A stretch of 64,000 nucleotides of DNA from Dryobates pubescens (Eukaryota > Chordata > Aves > Piciformes > Picidae). Both the position numbers and the translations under genes were made by a program. Numbering within the stretch: position 1 is the stretch's first letter; every line of letters begins with the position of its first letter. Below, piece after piece: positions 11,601 through 25,575 of this stretch. Where the stretch lies: the NCBI RefSeq assembly GCF_014839835.1, contig NC_071623.1:19176314-19240313 (forward strand), written 5' to 3'. The notes under the pieces are model-generated. The model had not been told where the DNA came from. It saw nothing but the letters and a program-made list of their open reading frames with translations, and ran no database searches.

Positions 11601-14505
11601 TATCCCTTGGCAACCCAGGCTGAAAGCTGTTCCTGATACTACTGGATCTCTGTAAAGGACTTTCTATTTCAACATCTGCTCCATGCTTTCCTGGATGATT
11701 GTGTGAATGAGTGGCTGGAGCTGCTGAAGCCAAGGCTAAGTCTCACTGTCTCACTTTGCACTTCTCTCTGTGACTTCAAGGAAGCATGGTCACTTTATGT
11801 TTTGTTTTTCAGAGGGTTGCAGTCTCACACAGGTTTTCTCAGGGTCATACCAGCCTGAGGCAAAAATCTGGAGCTTCTGGACTCCTGCATCTCCCAGCAA
11901 GGGCGGCAGAAGGCAACAGTGGGAGGGCTACAGCCTCTACATGTACCCACATAGACTATTGGCTGCTATTCCTGCTATTGAAGTTCTGGAGGAGCCTTCT
12001 GGAATCAGGGACTCTCCATGAAGCTCCACGATTGAGAGAGTCACAGTTTATTTATTTTGTAATCTATCTTATGCTCATTAGCAAAGACTGAGGTTATCTT
12101 TACCTTGCCAAGACTCTGTCACCAGAGAAAAGTCAGCTGGGTTACAGCTGAGAGTTGTTTTTAAGCTGATTTGAAACTGAGTGCTAAACAAGAGCAAAAT
12201 GCCAACACTAGAGCCTCACTGGTATGTTAATTCAGATGCAGAACATAAAGCTGTGATGTTTAAATTATGGCATTTTGATTGGAGGCTTTGTCAAAAGATT
12301 AAGTAGCTGCCCAAAAGGAATCTGACTACTGTTCAAAGGATGCAACTGTTTGGATGCAAACCAAAGTGGGCCACCAATAGAAAGGTCACCTTTTCAGAGC
12401 TCAGTACAGAGAGACCAGTTCTTAACAAGACAGAAGGAAAAAAAGGACATGGGGAGGGAGAGAACAAGGAAAACATCTCTTCAGTGTGGTCAAGGAATCA
12501 AACATGATATGCTGGGCTGAAGAATGAGAGAGAAAGGGAAATACTGTAAATAGTACATTGATCCTACATGTATCCTTTAGGACCTTACATCCCCTGAAGA
12601 TACACCAATGAGAATTTGACCATCTTTAAATGCACCTAAATTCATAAAACCCTGGCCAGGTAAGAAATTATTATTCCAGATGTCTTTTATAAGGGGGAAA
12701 TGGCATACCAAAACAAAGGAGGAGTTCTTCTCTATGTAGCTGCCTCAAAGTTATTTTTCTCATCTAAACTCATCCTCTTTGTGCTGTCTGTAGTGAATTT
12801 CTACAGAATGATTTGTGATAGCCCAGCAGAAGTGGCAGCTGGGTTAAACTGTAACAAGGCAGACAGATGCCGTGCCACTGAAGTGATTTAACCTAGGTGA
12901 TATGGAAGCAAGTGGTGGAGCAGGGTGCAGGTTTTGTGTATCCCAGGTAGTGAGCACCTTCTCCAAAACCAAGACAGGAAAAGAAACAGTGGGGTTTTTT
13001 CCTTCCCCTAGGAGCTAATATTCACCTGGTGTGATGAAAGTGGTTATCAGAGTTGAATGATTTCAGGAAGACTTCCTCCTCCTTATGTAAGACCTCATGA
13101 GAGGTGAAAGGGACCGATTTGTAAGACTAACCATAATTTATGCCCTCGTCTCAACAGAACAATCTTTTCAAACACAGTATCTTGCCTAGTGATCTCTCCT
13201 CTGCTATACCTCTCCTTCCAATCCACTCTGTGAGAAATAGAGCAAGGTGCTTGTTATGTAGGAGTGGTACTGCATTATGTCATTACAAAATCTCTCATAT
13301 ACAGCTCCATGACACATTTGCAGACATACTCCAGCATTATCTTCTCATCTGAAAAACATTAGACTACCAGCCAGAATAGCAAGCAACCAAATTCAACCAG
13401 GGGGTGCACTGCAGCTTTATACTGAGCTTCTCTTCAGAGCCAAGGAAAAAGGTATTTGATGGCACTCACGTGCCAACGGAAATTCACAGAGACAAAAAAA
13501 GTGCTTGGATACCATTTAGGGAGAAATTTCCATTCCCAGTGAGGACTGTCTCTCCTCATTGCCATTTTTAAATTCTAAATGGGACCTTGCAGTACTGAAG
13601 ACTTGCATGAGGCTGTGTAAAAGGATGGTTTTCCACCCTAATAACGACTGGGTCAGTCATTGTGAAAAAGGATAATGGGGAAAGGCTTACAGAGATGTGC
13701 TTTCTCTGGAAAGCATTGAAGCTAGATGAAAAAAACCCAACCAAACAAACAAAAAATTTTGTTTTGGCCTTTAATGAAAGAGATGATGCATTTGTGACAG
13801 ATATTCCACTGGGACCACCTGATCTGCAAACCACACACACAAAAAACCCCACACCAACTGACAAGTGTAAGTGCTTGATCCAGCAGTATGTCTGCCTTTT
13901 GGGGAAGAGAGTCACCTGACACTGCAACATCAAATTAAATCCATCCTTAAATGCCAAACTGTCAGAGCAGCAGGAGATATAAAGCAGCTGAATCCCTATC
14001 TCCAGATACAGGATCCCTTTCTACTTGGTCTCTTCTGGATCTAGAACTTGTTCAGTAACATAACCCCCTCTCTGAGAAAGACACTGGCAGAAAACAGAAT
14101 GGTCCCTTTTTTGTGGGATCCAGCTACCTTTCAGCCACAAATACTGTACTGATGGCAGCTAACTGCAGGATACTATACAATGGAATCAAAGGAACTCAGA
14201 TGGCTCCTTCCAAGAACCTTTAGCACTGCAGTGTGAGATCTGCCCATGTAATATCAGACCATGATGTAGGCAGAAAGGATAGTAACAGTCTCCATTTCTC
14301 CACTGCCCTGGCATTTCTGCATGGCCTGGAGAAGCCACTGTCACACTTGGCTTGATACAGCAGCAGTCAATGCTGATACATGACAATGTTAACAACTGGA
14401 TTTATGAGCACTGCAGATGCTGGCCATTGATAGCAGCATTTTTATTTCTTTTTTTTCCCCCAGATATGATTCAGCTGTCTAGTCCTAATTTATTCTGTGT
14501 AAGTA

Positions 14506-15166
14506 GTGTGGTTCTGTGCTAGGTTACACTCATCCTTGATGGGGGTTGAAAAGAACCAAGCCCCCAGGTGGACAAAAGAAAACCTGATCCATTTGGGCAA
14601 GGAGACAAAGACTTGATCTTCCCCCTTCCAGAGACTTGGGTTTTCCCCCCTCCCAAGAGGAGGGGTTCCCCCCTGAGTCAAAGGTGGTCTATTCCATTCC
14701 CCCTCCTGTCCAACAAGCCTGTTTAAAGAGAGACACAGTTGAGCTCTTTCTCTTTCCCTTGCATTGCCTGCTCAAGAGGTCATCTGCTGCTTCCTGCATC
14801 TCCACCACATGGTGTGGCCTTTTCCTCTCCACAGTGCATCCATGTTTTCAGAAGAACTGAATCCATTTACATCAAGGGAATCTGATGCCAGCCAGGCCTG
14901 GATTTGTCTATTTTTCTATTTACCCTTTACCCTGTACCTTCGTAACCTCCCCTGTTACTGATATATATATATATATAGTTTAAAAATTACTTTATTTACT
15001 TCCAAACCGATTCCAGACCACTTTCTTTCATGGTTTTTTTTTTACCTCTCCTTCCTCTTGCCTAATTTGCTTTACCTTACTGGGGGAAGAGGAGGGGAGG
15101 GAATCTAAATCTGTTCCCATTTGGGCTTTCCTTTTCTTTTGGACTCTGGGTAAAGCTCAAACCAGC
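14506..15166 (+). mobile_element. Probable solo LTR (avian ERV, ERVL-like)
   Basis: Starts TGTGGTTCTGTGCTAGG and ends near TAAAGCTCAAACCAGCA, with a TATATATA tract, a poly(A)-type ACTTTATTTAC region and purine-rich sequence before the end. No flanking duplication was confirmed, and the ends are approximate. It is a fossil in SH3BGR intron 4. Confidence 0.5.
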
Positions 15167-15357
15167 AGAGTCTCCAAATGAGCACTGAAAAAAGCAACAA
15201 AACAAAACGAGACAAACCACAAAAATCCCGAACCAAAACCAAACAAACACAAACAAAAAAGCTTATGTTAACAAGTGGCAAGAGGACATTAAATAAAGAC
15301 AACTGCTGTTGCTCAAAATTAAGAGCACAGTTTCCTGGAGTTTTATTTATATTTCAT

Positions 15358-15930
15358 ATAATAGAATTGTTAGGGTTGGAAGGGACCTCAAGGATCATCT
15401 AGTTCCAACCCCCCTGCCATGGGCAGAGACACCTCATACTCGATCAGGTTGCTCAGAGCCACATCCAGCCTGGCCTTAAAAACCTCCAGGGGTGAGGCTT
15501 CTACCACCTGCCTGGGCAACCTGTGCCAGTGTCTCACCACCCTCATGGGGAAGAACTTCTTCCTATCATCCAATCTGAATCTACCCATTTCTATTTTTCT
15601 TCCACTCCCTCTAGTCCTATCACTACATGATACCCTAAAATGTCCCTCACCAGCTCTCTTGTAGGCCCCCTTCAGATACTGGAAGGCCACAATAAGAGCC
15701 TTGGAGCCCTCTCTTCTCCAGACTCAATAACCCCAACTCTCTCAGTCTGTCATCATAGGAGAGGTGTTCCAGCCCTCTGATCATCCTCATGGCCCTTCTC
15801 TGGACATGTTTCAGCACCTCCAGATCCTTCCTGTAATAGGGGCTCCAGAACTGGATGCAGTACTCCAGGTGGGGTCTCACCAGAGCAGAGCAGAGGGGGA
15901 GAATCACCTCCCTCAACTTCCTGGCTCACC
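15358..15930 (-). mobile_element. CR1 LINE, 3' part with ORF2 end
   Basis: Minus orientation, with 3' end TATAATAGAATTGTTAGGG at the left. The body contains the ORF2 C-terminal block ([20 protein letters not shown] on the minus strand). Its right end lies about 150 bases from SH3BGR exon 4. Confidence 0.92.
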
Positions 15931-16082
15931 ATGTCAAAGAAAATGCATCCAAAGGATAAGCAGAATCACTCTGCAAACAATCTTCCCACCCTGAAGCACA
16001 CTAGGAGGGCAAGTGGGTTTATGTTTCATGCTCTTAGCACAGGTAAAGCTCTCACATCACCAAGGCAAAAAGTAAAAATTAC

Positions 16083-16196
16083 CTGTTGATCTTCTGTTGG
16101 TGACTGAGCAGGCTGATCCTCCTCATGAGCCCCTTCATCTGCCTTGCCTTCTGCGTGTGCCTCGGTTTCATCTGTGGCATCAGACTTCTCACTTTC
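16083..16196 (-). CDS. SH3BGR: SH3BGR coding exon 4 (acidic linker)
   Basis: This exon of 38 codons encodes residues 105-142, beginning ESEKSDATDETEAHAEGKAD and ending SPTEDQQ. It is the start of the acidic, low-complexity tail that follows the folded domain in SH3BGR and that the shorter SH3BGRL paralogues lack. The acceptor is CTGCCAG and the donor GTAATT, both in phase 0. Homology in this tail is weak by nature. The assignment therefore rests on position between exons 3 and 5, matched phase, good splice sites and the expected Glu/Asp-rich composition. One or more further small acidic exons in the 8.3 kb intron below it cannot be excluded. Confidence 0.82.
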
Positions 16197-16929
16197 CTGG
16201 CAGCAAAGGAGAAATCATTGTTGGCTTCAGGGCACATTGTCAGCAATCCATTTCTATAAAACTCTGACATTACAGTTTTAGGAGGTATACTCATAATTTT
16301 GCTTCAGTGCTCAAATGAAAATACGGCTTTTGGGGCATTTTCCTGTGAAGGGAACACTTGCTGGCATATTGATCTGTTGGTAAAGGCATGGGATTTGTGA
16401 AGGGAAAATACGAATTCCAGCACTTCTTCCTCTTCAGAGCACAGTAGATGTCTGTGGAAAGTTGAATAGAAACTTGTGCTTGCCCTGATGGCACATTCTA
16501 GCTTTAGACAAAAAAGCCTTTTTCACCATCATGCATTCCAATTAAATTTCATCAAGAAGCTACAGAAAAACAAAAATAATAAAGAATTTCATATGTAGTC
16601 TCTTAACTTTCTTGTTTAAAATCATCAGGAAACTGTTCCTTAGTTCACATCCCAATCTATCAAATCTATTTATTTCAGCTCTGTGAACAAATACCTCCTA
16701 GAAGGCTCTTTAAGTTCTGTTGTACCTTCAGCTAGGTAGCTGTGAAAGGTCACCTGGACCACACACTGTGTCAGATAAAAGGAGACCTGTATGGCCTCAA
16801 AGTGGAACAACAGAGATGGGATAGAGTAATGCATGAAGTGCAAAGTCACATTATTTGGGGCAGGTAGTTCTGGAACAGAGATTAAAAACATGTTTCTGCT
16901 GCACTTTGGGAGCTTGTTAGTTTACGGTC

Positions 16930-17390
16930 ATCAAAGAAGAAAAAGATGGCTGCATTTAAATAATCATAGAATAACTGAGCCACTAATGGGAGGTGATAGT
17001 GAAAGAGGTAATAAATGTGACCCTCAGATGTACAGGTGAGGTATAGCTGGTGGAGCTGAAAGAGAATATTCATGTCATTGTATAAGGACAAGGTGAAACC
17101 TCCTCTGGATTGCTCTGTACCACTTCAGTCACTCAAGATCAAGAAAGAGACATTCAGACTGGAACAGGTGCAGAGGGAGGGTACAAAAATATTTGAGGGA
17201 GTAGAGAGCCTATCTTATGCAAGGGTGACAAAAAAGCTTCATTAATCTATTGAAAGCAACGCTATGAAGGGATGATGGCTCTAAAAATAGATCAGAGTAG
17301 ACATCAGGGAGGGTTAGGACAAAAAAGAGCACTGAGGTAGATGCAAATGAGTACAAACCAAGTGTGTGAAATTTTGTAAGATCTTTCTAG
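16930..17390 (+). mobile_element. Old, diverged CR1 remnant
   Basis: Pieces such as GTGAAACCTCCTCTGGATTG, CTGTACCACTTCAGTC and GACTGGAACAGGTGCAGAGG follow the order of the CR1 3' half but with many differences and gaps. Confidence 0.5.
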
Positions 17391-19753
17391 TAGAGAAGTG
17401 GGGACAAAGGATCTAAGAAATGTGACCATGTCTCAGAGGCATTAGATGGTGTGGTTGCCTCCAGCAAGAGAAAATTGGGCTCAGGGCGAGTCCTGTCCTA
17501 TGCCATCTTAATTCCTACATGCTATGGGCAAAGATGCATGTCCCTGATAGAAGACAGGCTCCTTTTTCATCCTTGTGACCAAGCCCTTACAACTTATCCC
17601 CCTGGCTGGTTTGGGGTTTGCTGCTCTTTTGTAATTTCATTTGTGTCTACAGTTAAACAAAAGCCCCTGCTCATCATCCCCAGTCCATTAAGCTTTACAA
17701 GTCCTCTTGTGTCCTCTTTATCAAATATGATTTCTTAAGGCAGTACGCTTAGCCTGAAGAAGCATGACACTAGCATAGCTATCTGGTTTTTCAGTCCCAG
17801 AACAGATTTGGGTGAATGCTGACTTAGAGATTTTTGTCCCATGACGTGGTGTGCAGTAAAAGACATGCCCTTCTGCAGAGATGCTCTGCTGGATGGGGAC
17901 AAAAAACATAGAAAAGGAGGTTAGGAATGTTTGGAAGCAGGTTATCACAGCAGAGTGAAGAGGGGCAAAATACTTCTGCAGGGTTTTCTCTTTTATTATG
18001 CCTGAAACTTCACTGTCAGTAAGATTTGGTGCCCTTTTGTCAATTTTATCCTGAGTCGTGGAAAATACATTTCATATGTAAGGAGTTTGCCGTGAAGAGA
18101 GAGCAGACACATATGCTCATAAATTGTTCTTCCTTTCCACAGAGGAAAAAAACAGTCAAAAAACCCCAATCCGCAGCAAGCATCAACCTCCCTGCAGTCC
18201 TTCTCAGCAGTGCACTGCCCCTGCACTCCTGGCAGCAAAAGCCTTTCCAGGGCTGCCTGATGAACTGGAGCCAGGAGGCTGATCAAGCTTTAAAGAGAAA
18301 AACATTTCCATCTCACACAATCTGCACACTCCGTGACACAGCTGCATGTATGTTTTTGCCAGCATGGTGGGGGATGCTTGAGGAGAGGAATGAGCAGCTC
18401 AGAGTAAGCAGAAGGAGCCAGGGGAAGGAGGAGGGAGAAAAGATTACATACTTTCTGGCAATGCTGTCTCATTTCAAGTGAGACACATAAAACTGTGGGT
18501 GCTGCTGCTGCTGGCATTGCTATTAAAAACAGATCTACAGAGGCTGTATATTGGCTTCGTTTGTACATCACCAGCACACACACAAAAAAATTGAAAATGG
18601 GAAGATTAAAATATGTAGTAACATGAACACATATTTAAATTCTCCTGTGTTAGTACCTTGTTTTCTTAAGCAAATTATAATTTCCCTGACAGACAATAAT
18701 TTTGTAGTAGCTCCTAAAATAAAAAGGATAGTGTAGACGAAAACTAAAGTGGTTATTTGTTTATTTATATATTTATTTATTTGCAGTGTCTATATTAGCA
18801 TTTAATTTAAAAATCTATGTCCTTGATATATTTTGGCAGAAACATGAAATACATAAAGACTAAAGATGGCATTCTAATGAAAATGAACCTATTGTATAAA
18901 ACTATCTCAGATGAGTCATATACTTACTGCATCTGAAAGAACTACGCTCAAGAAGCAGCTTCTTGTCAGCCAGAACACACATGCATGCACATACACACAC
19001 ACATGTACAGAGCCTTGTTGATTATATGGAGAGCTGTGATGTTTGGAATATCATCATTATACTAGCTCTCTGAAAAAAAAAACCACAAAACTTCATTTTT
19101 AATTAATTTCAAAGGTAGTAGCACTTACACAGATTGGCTGATAGGTCATTTTCTATTTGAATGAAACTCACATACTCTCAATTTGTAATTCACAGCAGTC
19201 TTAGAATTCTTCTTCAAATAAAAGACTAAAGCCCAAGTACCTTCAGATTTGGGGCTATCAGGATTATGGAAATTAAGACCAAGAATACTACGATTAAGGA
19301 TTCAAGTACATACAAGATTTGGAAACAAACCCTCGGATCAACTAAATCAGTTCACAGAGTTCACAGAGCCCTTGCAGGCCTAAATGATCTTGCTACAAGC
19401 TAAGGGCTCTTTGGATTTCTGGGAAATGGAAGCAGTATTCCAGAACAGTTAATAAAGTTCTCCAAAAAAACTGAATGTCCTTGAAGATAAAAAGCTATTC
19501 ATTACCTTGATAAGATACTCAGAAGGTGTAGCAACACAGTGTGTTGTTTGTCATCTTGTCATCATTCACCTGTGTCATTTGAGAAAACAAGCAGCGCAGC
19601 TGGAGCTTTTGATGGGCTGCTCACACACTACCAGTATTTCAGAGCATTCTCAAGAATATTTAAAATAGTCTTAGACTAAGACTAAAAGTGGTGGGGGCTT
19701 TAAAAAGTAACATAGCTAACTTTCGGGGCAGCTGAGACTGACGCACCTGACCC

Positions 19754-19812
19754 TAGCTCAGATGTTCACTCACATGTTATGGTAGCTCAGATGTTCACTC
19801 ACACATTATTGG
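19754..19812. repeat. Two-copy tandem duplication, unit about 29 bp
   Basis: TAGCTCAGATGTTCACTCAC is present twice, 29 bases apart, and the rest of the unit is slightly diverged. Confidence 0.8.
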
Positions 19813-21859
19813 TACATGGTGTTCATGTGGCTAACCCCAGATTAAGTAGGATCATTCAGAAATCTATCCTAACTTGAATGATCTTTGAATCAGCCATAAA
19901 GCACAGCTGGTCCTCTAAATCCTAGCCTGCCAGACCAGCTATTCCTTCAAGTGAGAAGGTATTTCATATTAATTGGCTGAAGAACTTATTAACACAAATA
20001 CTATGCCTGCTTCCTCACTTAGGCACACAAGATGATGCTACTCATCTTTGTAAATGGTGCTTTAGAAAACATGGTAACTAGTGATAAGGAGGCAACAGGA
20101 CAGAGAAGATGATGTGAGCTAATTCACCCATTCTGAAATATCAAAAATATGTTATAATTTCCTGCAGTGTCCTTGAGTTTTATGAACACATAGCACTCTT
20201 GAAGGATAAAAATGTTGTGTAGTATATAGGAAACAAAGTGATCTAAGCAAACAGCATGTAGAGCTTTGATTTTACATGCAGAAGTTTCTATATGCCATCC
20301 AGGCAGCTAAATACTTTATTGTATCAGTTCTGGAAACACAGTGATGGACACAGAAACTGGCTGTGCACAGTGGTACCTAACTGGATTAGGCCACACAAGG
20401 CTGGCTGCAGGGAAGGGTAGGCACCTACATAGGGAGCTGCTCCCCAGCTTGTTTTCCAGTTTGATTAACTTTGATGTTGACGTGCTATCTCCTTCTGAAA
20501 CAGTTACAGCTTTTTTGTAAGTAAGAGGATACTTAAATAAATCTGTAAAGACTACTTTGCATGTGTGCTGCAGATCTGAGAAGGAGCTGTGTGTATTCAG
20601 ACAATCTGCACCTTGATGACAACTTTGGTGAGTCCTAGACATACCAGAGTAACCTGTAAGTGCAGATCATCTTACACATTAGGCTCTGGCACCATCAAAG
20701 CTCCAATACCTAGATGCAATGGTTCAGTGTAAATGCTGGACAAAGAGGTCTGGTGAGAAATTGTAGCCACTTAATCCAGAGAGAAGCCAAGAACGTAAAA
20801 ATGAGAATCTGCAGAACTGAAACATGCATTTTACACTCAGTAGGCTGATATCTCAGTGAATTTAACTGCAGCATGATGGTCATTACAGAGCTTCTCTGCT
20901 GCTGGTGCAACATGAGACAAAAGCAGGACGGAAAAGTGGGGGGGAAGTCTTCTGAGGCAAGACATGTATCAGCTTCATGTTAATCATTGCAATGTCTCAA
21001 TGAAGTAAAAAACTAGAAAGCTTGCTGCTTAGTGACTGCTTTGTTGTGTTTTCATGCTTTATAGATTGCTTTGTTTATAAATTATCATCATATTTTAGAA
21101 AAAAAAATATTATTTAAGACAGGATTAGTAGGAAACTGTCATATGTGTCACAATCAACATTTCTTCCATATCTGACTTATTATTCCAGATTCATGCTGCT
21201 GAAAATCAATGCCATGAGTCATCCACTGTACTTACTGCTAAGGTGGAATTGACAGCCTAATGAGAGGAAAGCAAAAGCAGTGCAGCAAGGCTATTTGTGT
21301 GACAAAGCACAGCCAGACTGCCACGCAGTGAAGATGCTGAGAAACATCTCTGCAACAAATGCTAAGACACTTGTGTATGTCTCTCTCAAACTCAGGAAGA
21401 GATTCTTGAAGGCAGACAATGTAAATACACTTCCACTCTTCACATGGATATTTTTTTGTTTCAAAAGCTTTCTCACTTATTTCCACTTTCTGGACTGAAG
21501 CAGTCACTACCAGCACCACCAATGGAGCAGTCACTCAGTGTAAACCACAACTGCTTGCTACCAACAGTACCAACGCTAATGTGCCTAGCACATATTATTT
21601 TCAACATTTACAAAGTTGTCATGAGGTAGAAACTGTAAGAGCCTCTGCTGGAAGCTGTGGGTGAATGAATTCTGAAAAATTCTTAGTTTGCTTCACAGAC
21701 ATGCTGTCTAACAGCACCCTGCATGAAGGAGCAGATAATATATGAAGTGGGAAGATGGAAAAATGCAATTTTCTTTTTCTCATTGATTTTCCACATATCT
21801 TTTATAATGATTATTATATGTAATACCTGCAGTTCTTTAAGCCTTTCATGGCTTTGTGG

Positions 21860-21990
21860 ATGTTAATTAAATGAATTCTCACAAGACTCTTGTGAGGCAG
21901 GCAAGTAATTTTTATTTCCCTTGGTGGAGGACGGCACAGCTATAGCAGGAAGTTTAAATCACTTGCTCCTTATCACATAGGGATTCAGTG
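21860..21990 (+). repeat. Ancient MIR/L2-type SINE remnant
   Basis: CTCACAAGACTCTTGTGAGG, a following pyrimidine stretch and AATCACTTGCTCCTTATCACA keep the order of the conserved MIR 3' part (CTCACAACAACCCTGTGAGG to GTGACTTGCCCAAGGTCACA). Confidence 0.6.
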
Positions 21991-22417
21991 TCAAAGACAT
22001 TTATAGCTACTGTGGCTCTCCCCTGGGTATTTCTACATCTGCAGCTTCCAAGGCACTTAGCAAAGGCTCTTTTTTCAATCTGCTTTTACAGAAGACGAAA
22101 ACCAGAGACCTTTCCAACAGTGTTTCACTCCAAGTTACTACCTGCGAGAGCTGGACCAGAAAGCAGATCTCATGCTCCAGGGCAGTTCTTCAGCCAGGTC
22201 ACCACAATGGAGCAGAGTTCTCTTGTTACTCCAGCTCAACACTCTCTTGATTAATTTCTATTGTTGAACCACCCACATGTTGCCACATTTGATTATCATC
22301 TAACATGGTCTCAGGAGAAGATAACTGTAATGCCCTCAGGTATAAAACTTCCAATTAGAAGACTCTGTTAAAGATAAAACACTTAGCTTTCTGTTAATGG
22401 GGGGGGGACGACAACAA

Positions 22418-22530
22418 ATGAACAAACAAAAAGCAGCAACAAAAAACTCCAAATAAACAAAACCCAAACCTAAGCAACCTCTCCAAAAGAAGAAAAAAAA
22501 GAAACAAACCACAAAGCAAAACACCAAACT
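22418..22530. repeat. A/C-rich low-complexity tract
   Basis: Runs of AACAAAC, AAAAAAC and AGAAAAAAAAG with almost no G or T, after a G run near 22400. No element was identified. Confidence 0.6.
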
Positions 22531-23034
22531 TCTTTTTTCTTTTATCAGAAATATACTATTTGACAATTGTCAAACCACAGTAGATAGAGGACAATGGCTA
22601 GACCTGCTAAAGGGACCTTGTGAAGTCCTGTGTGAGACTTTTAAGTTACCTTAGATAGATACAGTACATAGAGGAAGAGAACACACAGAGGATGGAACAG
22701 ATCCATACCCTGGCCCCTCTTGGTGACCAGTCCAAACCCTGTTTGCTCAAGGTTTGATGTAGTCAGAGGCAAGTGACTCACAGCCTATAAACAGCATTAG
22801 GAAACGTTGCATTATTTAAAACCTAGGTGTGAGAAAATACTCCTTTGCATCAACAGCAACAAAAACAAATACAAAAACAAATCAGCTGAAGGCAGGGTAA
22901 CAAGCCTGCTGTGAAAGAAGGGAAGTAAGAAGCATTTTTTAGTGTTTACTGAACCAGCCACTTTTTTTTGCCCTTAAGAACACCACCTAATGCAATGCTC
23001 ATCACTACCCCTTATCTGACACGCTGGGTCGCTA

Positions 23035-23175
<141 letters not shown>

Positions 23176-23929
23176 CTAAAAAGGAGCAACAAACAACAAC
23201 AAAAAAACCAACTTAGAATTGTTAACAAAAATAAAACAAAGAGTACAGGAGGAAGAAACTAACCCAGGAGTATCTTTATCTCTCTATATTGATGAGAATG
23301 ACTGTGCATTTGTACAAGCACCTTCATTATCTAAGTCCAGGAATAAAACTCAGATAAAGAGAGTTTCGCATGGGCTGGCAAAAATGAACAAATGGGCAAA
23401 TCTCTCTAGAGACTTACACTTTAATTATATCACATCTATGTCAGAATCAAATAAAATTAAGCATCTCATTTTAATGTGCCTCAGCTGTACACACCAAAAC
23501 AAAGCCATTCCTATTTAAATGATAAAATAAATCTTATTGTGAGAACACAAAATAGGCACTCAAAACCCTGGGCAGCTTTAAGGGAAATAAAAGTCAATAG
23601 TCAACATAATAGCACAACCAAAATGATAAAAAGGAAATTGTTTGTCATAAAACAAGAGGCACTCTGGTTAGAAAATGCAGTTTTTCTTTGGACAAACTTA
23701 GCAAAGGACTCTATTGTTCCCTCTGACGTACATGTAACAGCCAAAATCTCTTGTCCACATGTAAACAGAAGTTCATAAGCCCCTCAGTGTGTTGCATCTT
23801 TTCCTTGATGTCCTGAAGAGTCATGGCTCTATCAAGCTAAAAATAGTTCACCTTTCTGTTCCAAGTCTAATCCTGTTTGGAATACTATAGCAGCCTGATC
23901 CACTTGCTGGTTGTTTAGATACTCCTCAG

Positions 23930-24740
23930 CAGCCAGACTTTTAGGTACATAAAGTGGAAAGCTGCTTCATGGAATCCCATGTGACAAGTCACAGAAGTGG
24001 CTGAGGAAGAGGTATGCAGTGCACCTGCAATCAACTTCCCCAGGAGTGGAAAGACAGTCCTAGTATTTGCAAAGGACTGATCCATACTGCACTTGGAAAA
24101 GGTGGAGCTCCAGAACACCTGTAGTACCTTGATGACATCATTGTATAGGGTATCAGAGCAGAAGCTTTTGAAAAAGGCAAGAAAATAATCAAAATTCTTT
24201 GAGATCCAAATACAAGTTGCCTCAGGGAAGTGCCAGCACAAAGCAGCACACTTTAATCCAGTCCAGAGAGCAGCAGCAGCATTTCCTGGCAAAGGACCCA
24301 CTTCTGGCAGGACTAGTGGTACTTTCCTGGGGCCATAGTATTTACTTGAGGGAGTGTGGGAACCTACATGACTGACTTTTACAACTAGTTTCTCAGCTAG
24401 ATAGCGATGCCTTGCCACAAGGTAGCAGCCTAAATAGGTTTACCTCTGCACTATAGCATTTCCACTCTTTTAACCATCTCCACAAAGCATTTGCTGCCAT
24501 CCATGAGTCAGTACAGAGATACAGTGCTGGCCACTTTTCTTGTTCATCAATGTTAAAGGCCAGCTGGATGGCTTTTACCTCTGCAAATTGACTTATTTCA
24601 CCTTCTGATGAGTTTGCTTTAGAAGGACCTGCTCCTAGTGAGTTAGCTTGATTGCTGTGCGTGTTTCACCATCATGGATAACCTGCCCAATACTATCCAT
24701 AGTTAAATCATCACATTCAATGTCTGTTTTCTCTTCAGTC
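23930..24740 (-). mobile_element. ERVL pol fossil (RNase H region)
   Basis: Read on the minus strand, short blocks match the ERVL pol RNase H region: a stretch with LYLCTDSWMAANALWRWLKE, followed by a block with AEKLVVKVSHVGSH, where ERVL copies have VKVRHVDAH. It is decayed with several breaks. It lies in SH3BGR intron 2 in the gene's own orientation. LTRs for it were not identified. Confidence 0.7.
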
Positions 24741-24839
24741 CTAACATGACTGAAAAGATGTGAGGGATGGGTCCTATCCTACCATTTGGAATTTTCATGG
24801 TCTTTAGCATATTTGTCTGTACAATGGTCCTGTCAACTA

Positions 24840-25035
24840 AGGAAGCTCTGCTATCACTAGTTGGTAACTAAGAAGGTAATGACTCACATTTTACACAGGT
24901 AAAAATCAACATCTCAAATCTCAGCAGAAACTTTGGCTATGAGTGACTGGCCCACAATCACACAGTAGCTCTGTGTAGGACAGAGTACTGAATGCATGTC
25001 TGCAGAGTCCCAGACAACTGCCTTAACCACATTAT
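24840..25035 (+). repeat. Ancient MIR-type SINE remnant
   Basis: CATTTTACACAGG, GACTGGCCCACAATCACACA, TCTGCAGAGTCCCAG and CTGCCTTAACCAC follow MIR order (CATTTTACAGATG, CTTGCCCAAGGTCACACA, CTTAACCAC). Confidence 0.65.
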
Positions 25036-25213
25036 TATCCTCTCTCTCATCCCAGATAACTCCAAAAATAGAAGTCTGTAAATAACAAGGTGCTGACTCA
25101 TCTTTGAGACTTGTTTGTAAAGCTGGGTTAGGACCTGAGCTGATTTATTAGGCTGGTTTAGTATTTCCAGAGAATAAATTATTGGCCAAGGGTAATCCTA
25201 GGGAAAGGCTGGT

Positions 25214-25575
25214 GTACATGGTTTAGCCTGGAGAAGAGAAGGCTCTGAGGAGACCTTATTGCTGTCTACAACTACTTGAAGGGAGGTTGTAGCCAGGTGG
25301 GGACTGGTCTCTTCTCCCAGGCAACCAGCAACAGAACAGGAGGACAAAATCTCAAGCTGCACCAGGGGAGGGTTAGGCTGGATGTTAAGAAGAAATTGTT
25401 CACAGAAGGAGTGATTGACCATTGGAATGTGCTGCCCAGGGAGGTGGTAGAGTCACCATCACTGGAGGTGTTTAAGAAAAGCCTGGATGAGGCACTTGGT
25501 GCCATGGTTTAGTTGATTAGATGGTGTTGGGTGATGGATTGGACTTGATGATCTCAAAGGTCTTTTCCAACCTGG
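25214..25575 (+). mobile_element. Young CR1 LINE, 3' part
   Basis: Close to the consensus shared by the copies at 11.2, 45.5 and 2.7 kb and still open over much of the ORF2 end ([20 protein letters not shown]). It ends directly in the satellite at 25576. Confidence 0.95.

Noticed and set aside
11182-11733. Overlapping open frames of 157 and 166 codons on both strands
   Set aside because: They are the ORF2 end of a CR1 (minus) and its antisense; not a host gene.
23915-24418. 167-codon open frame on the minus strand as a host gene
   Set aside because: Its text belongs to an ERVL pol fossil.
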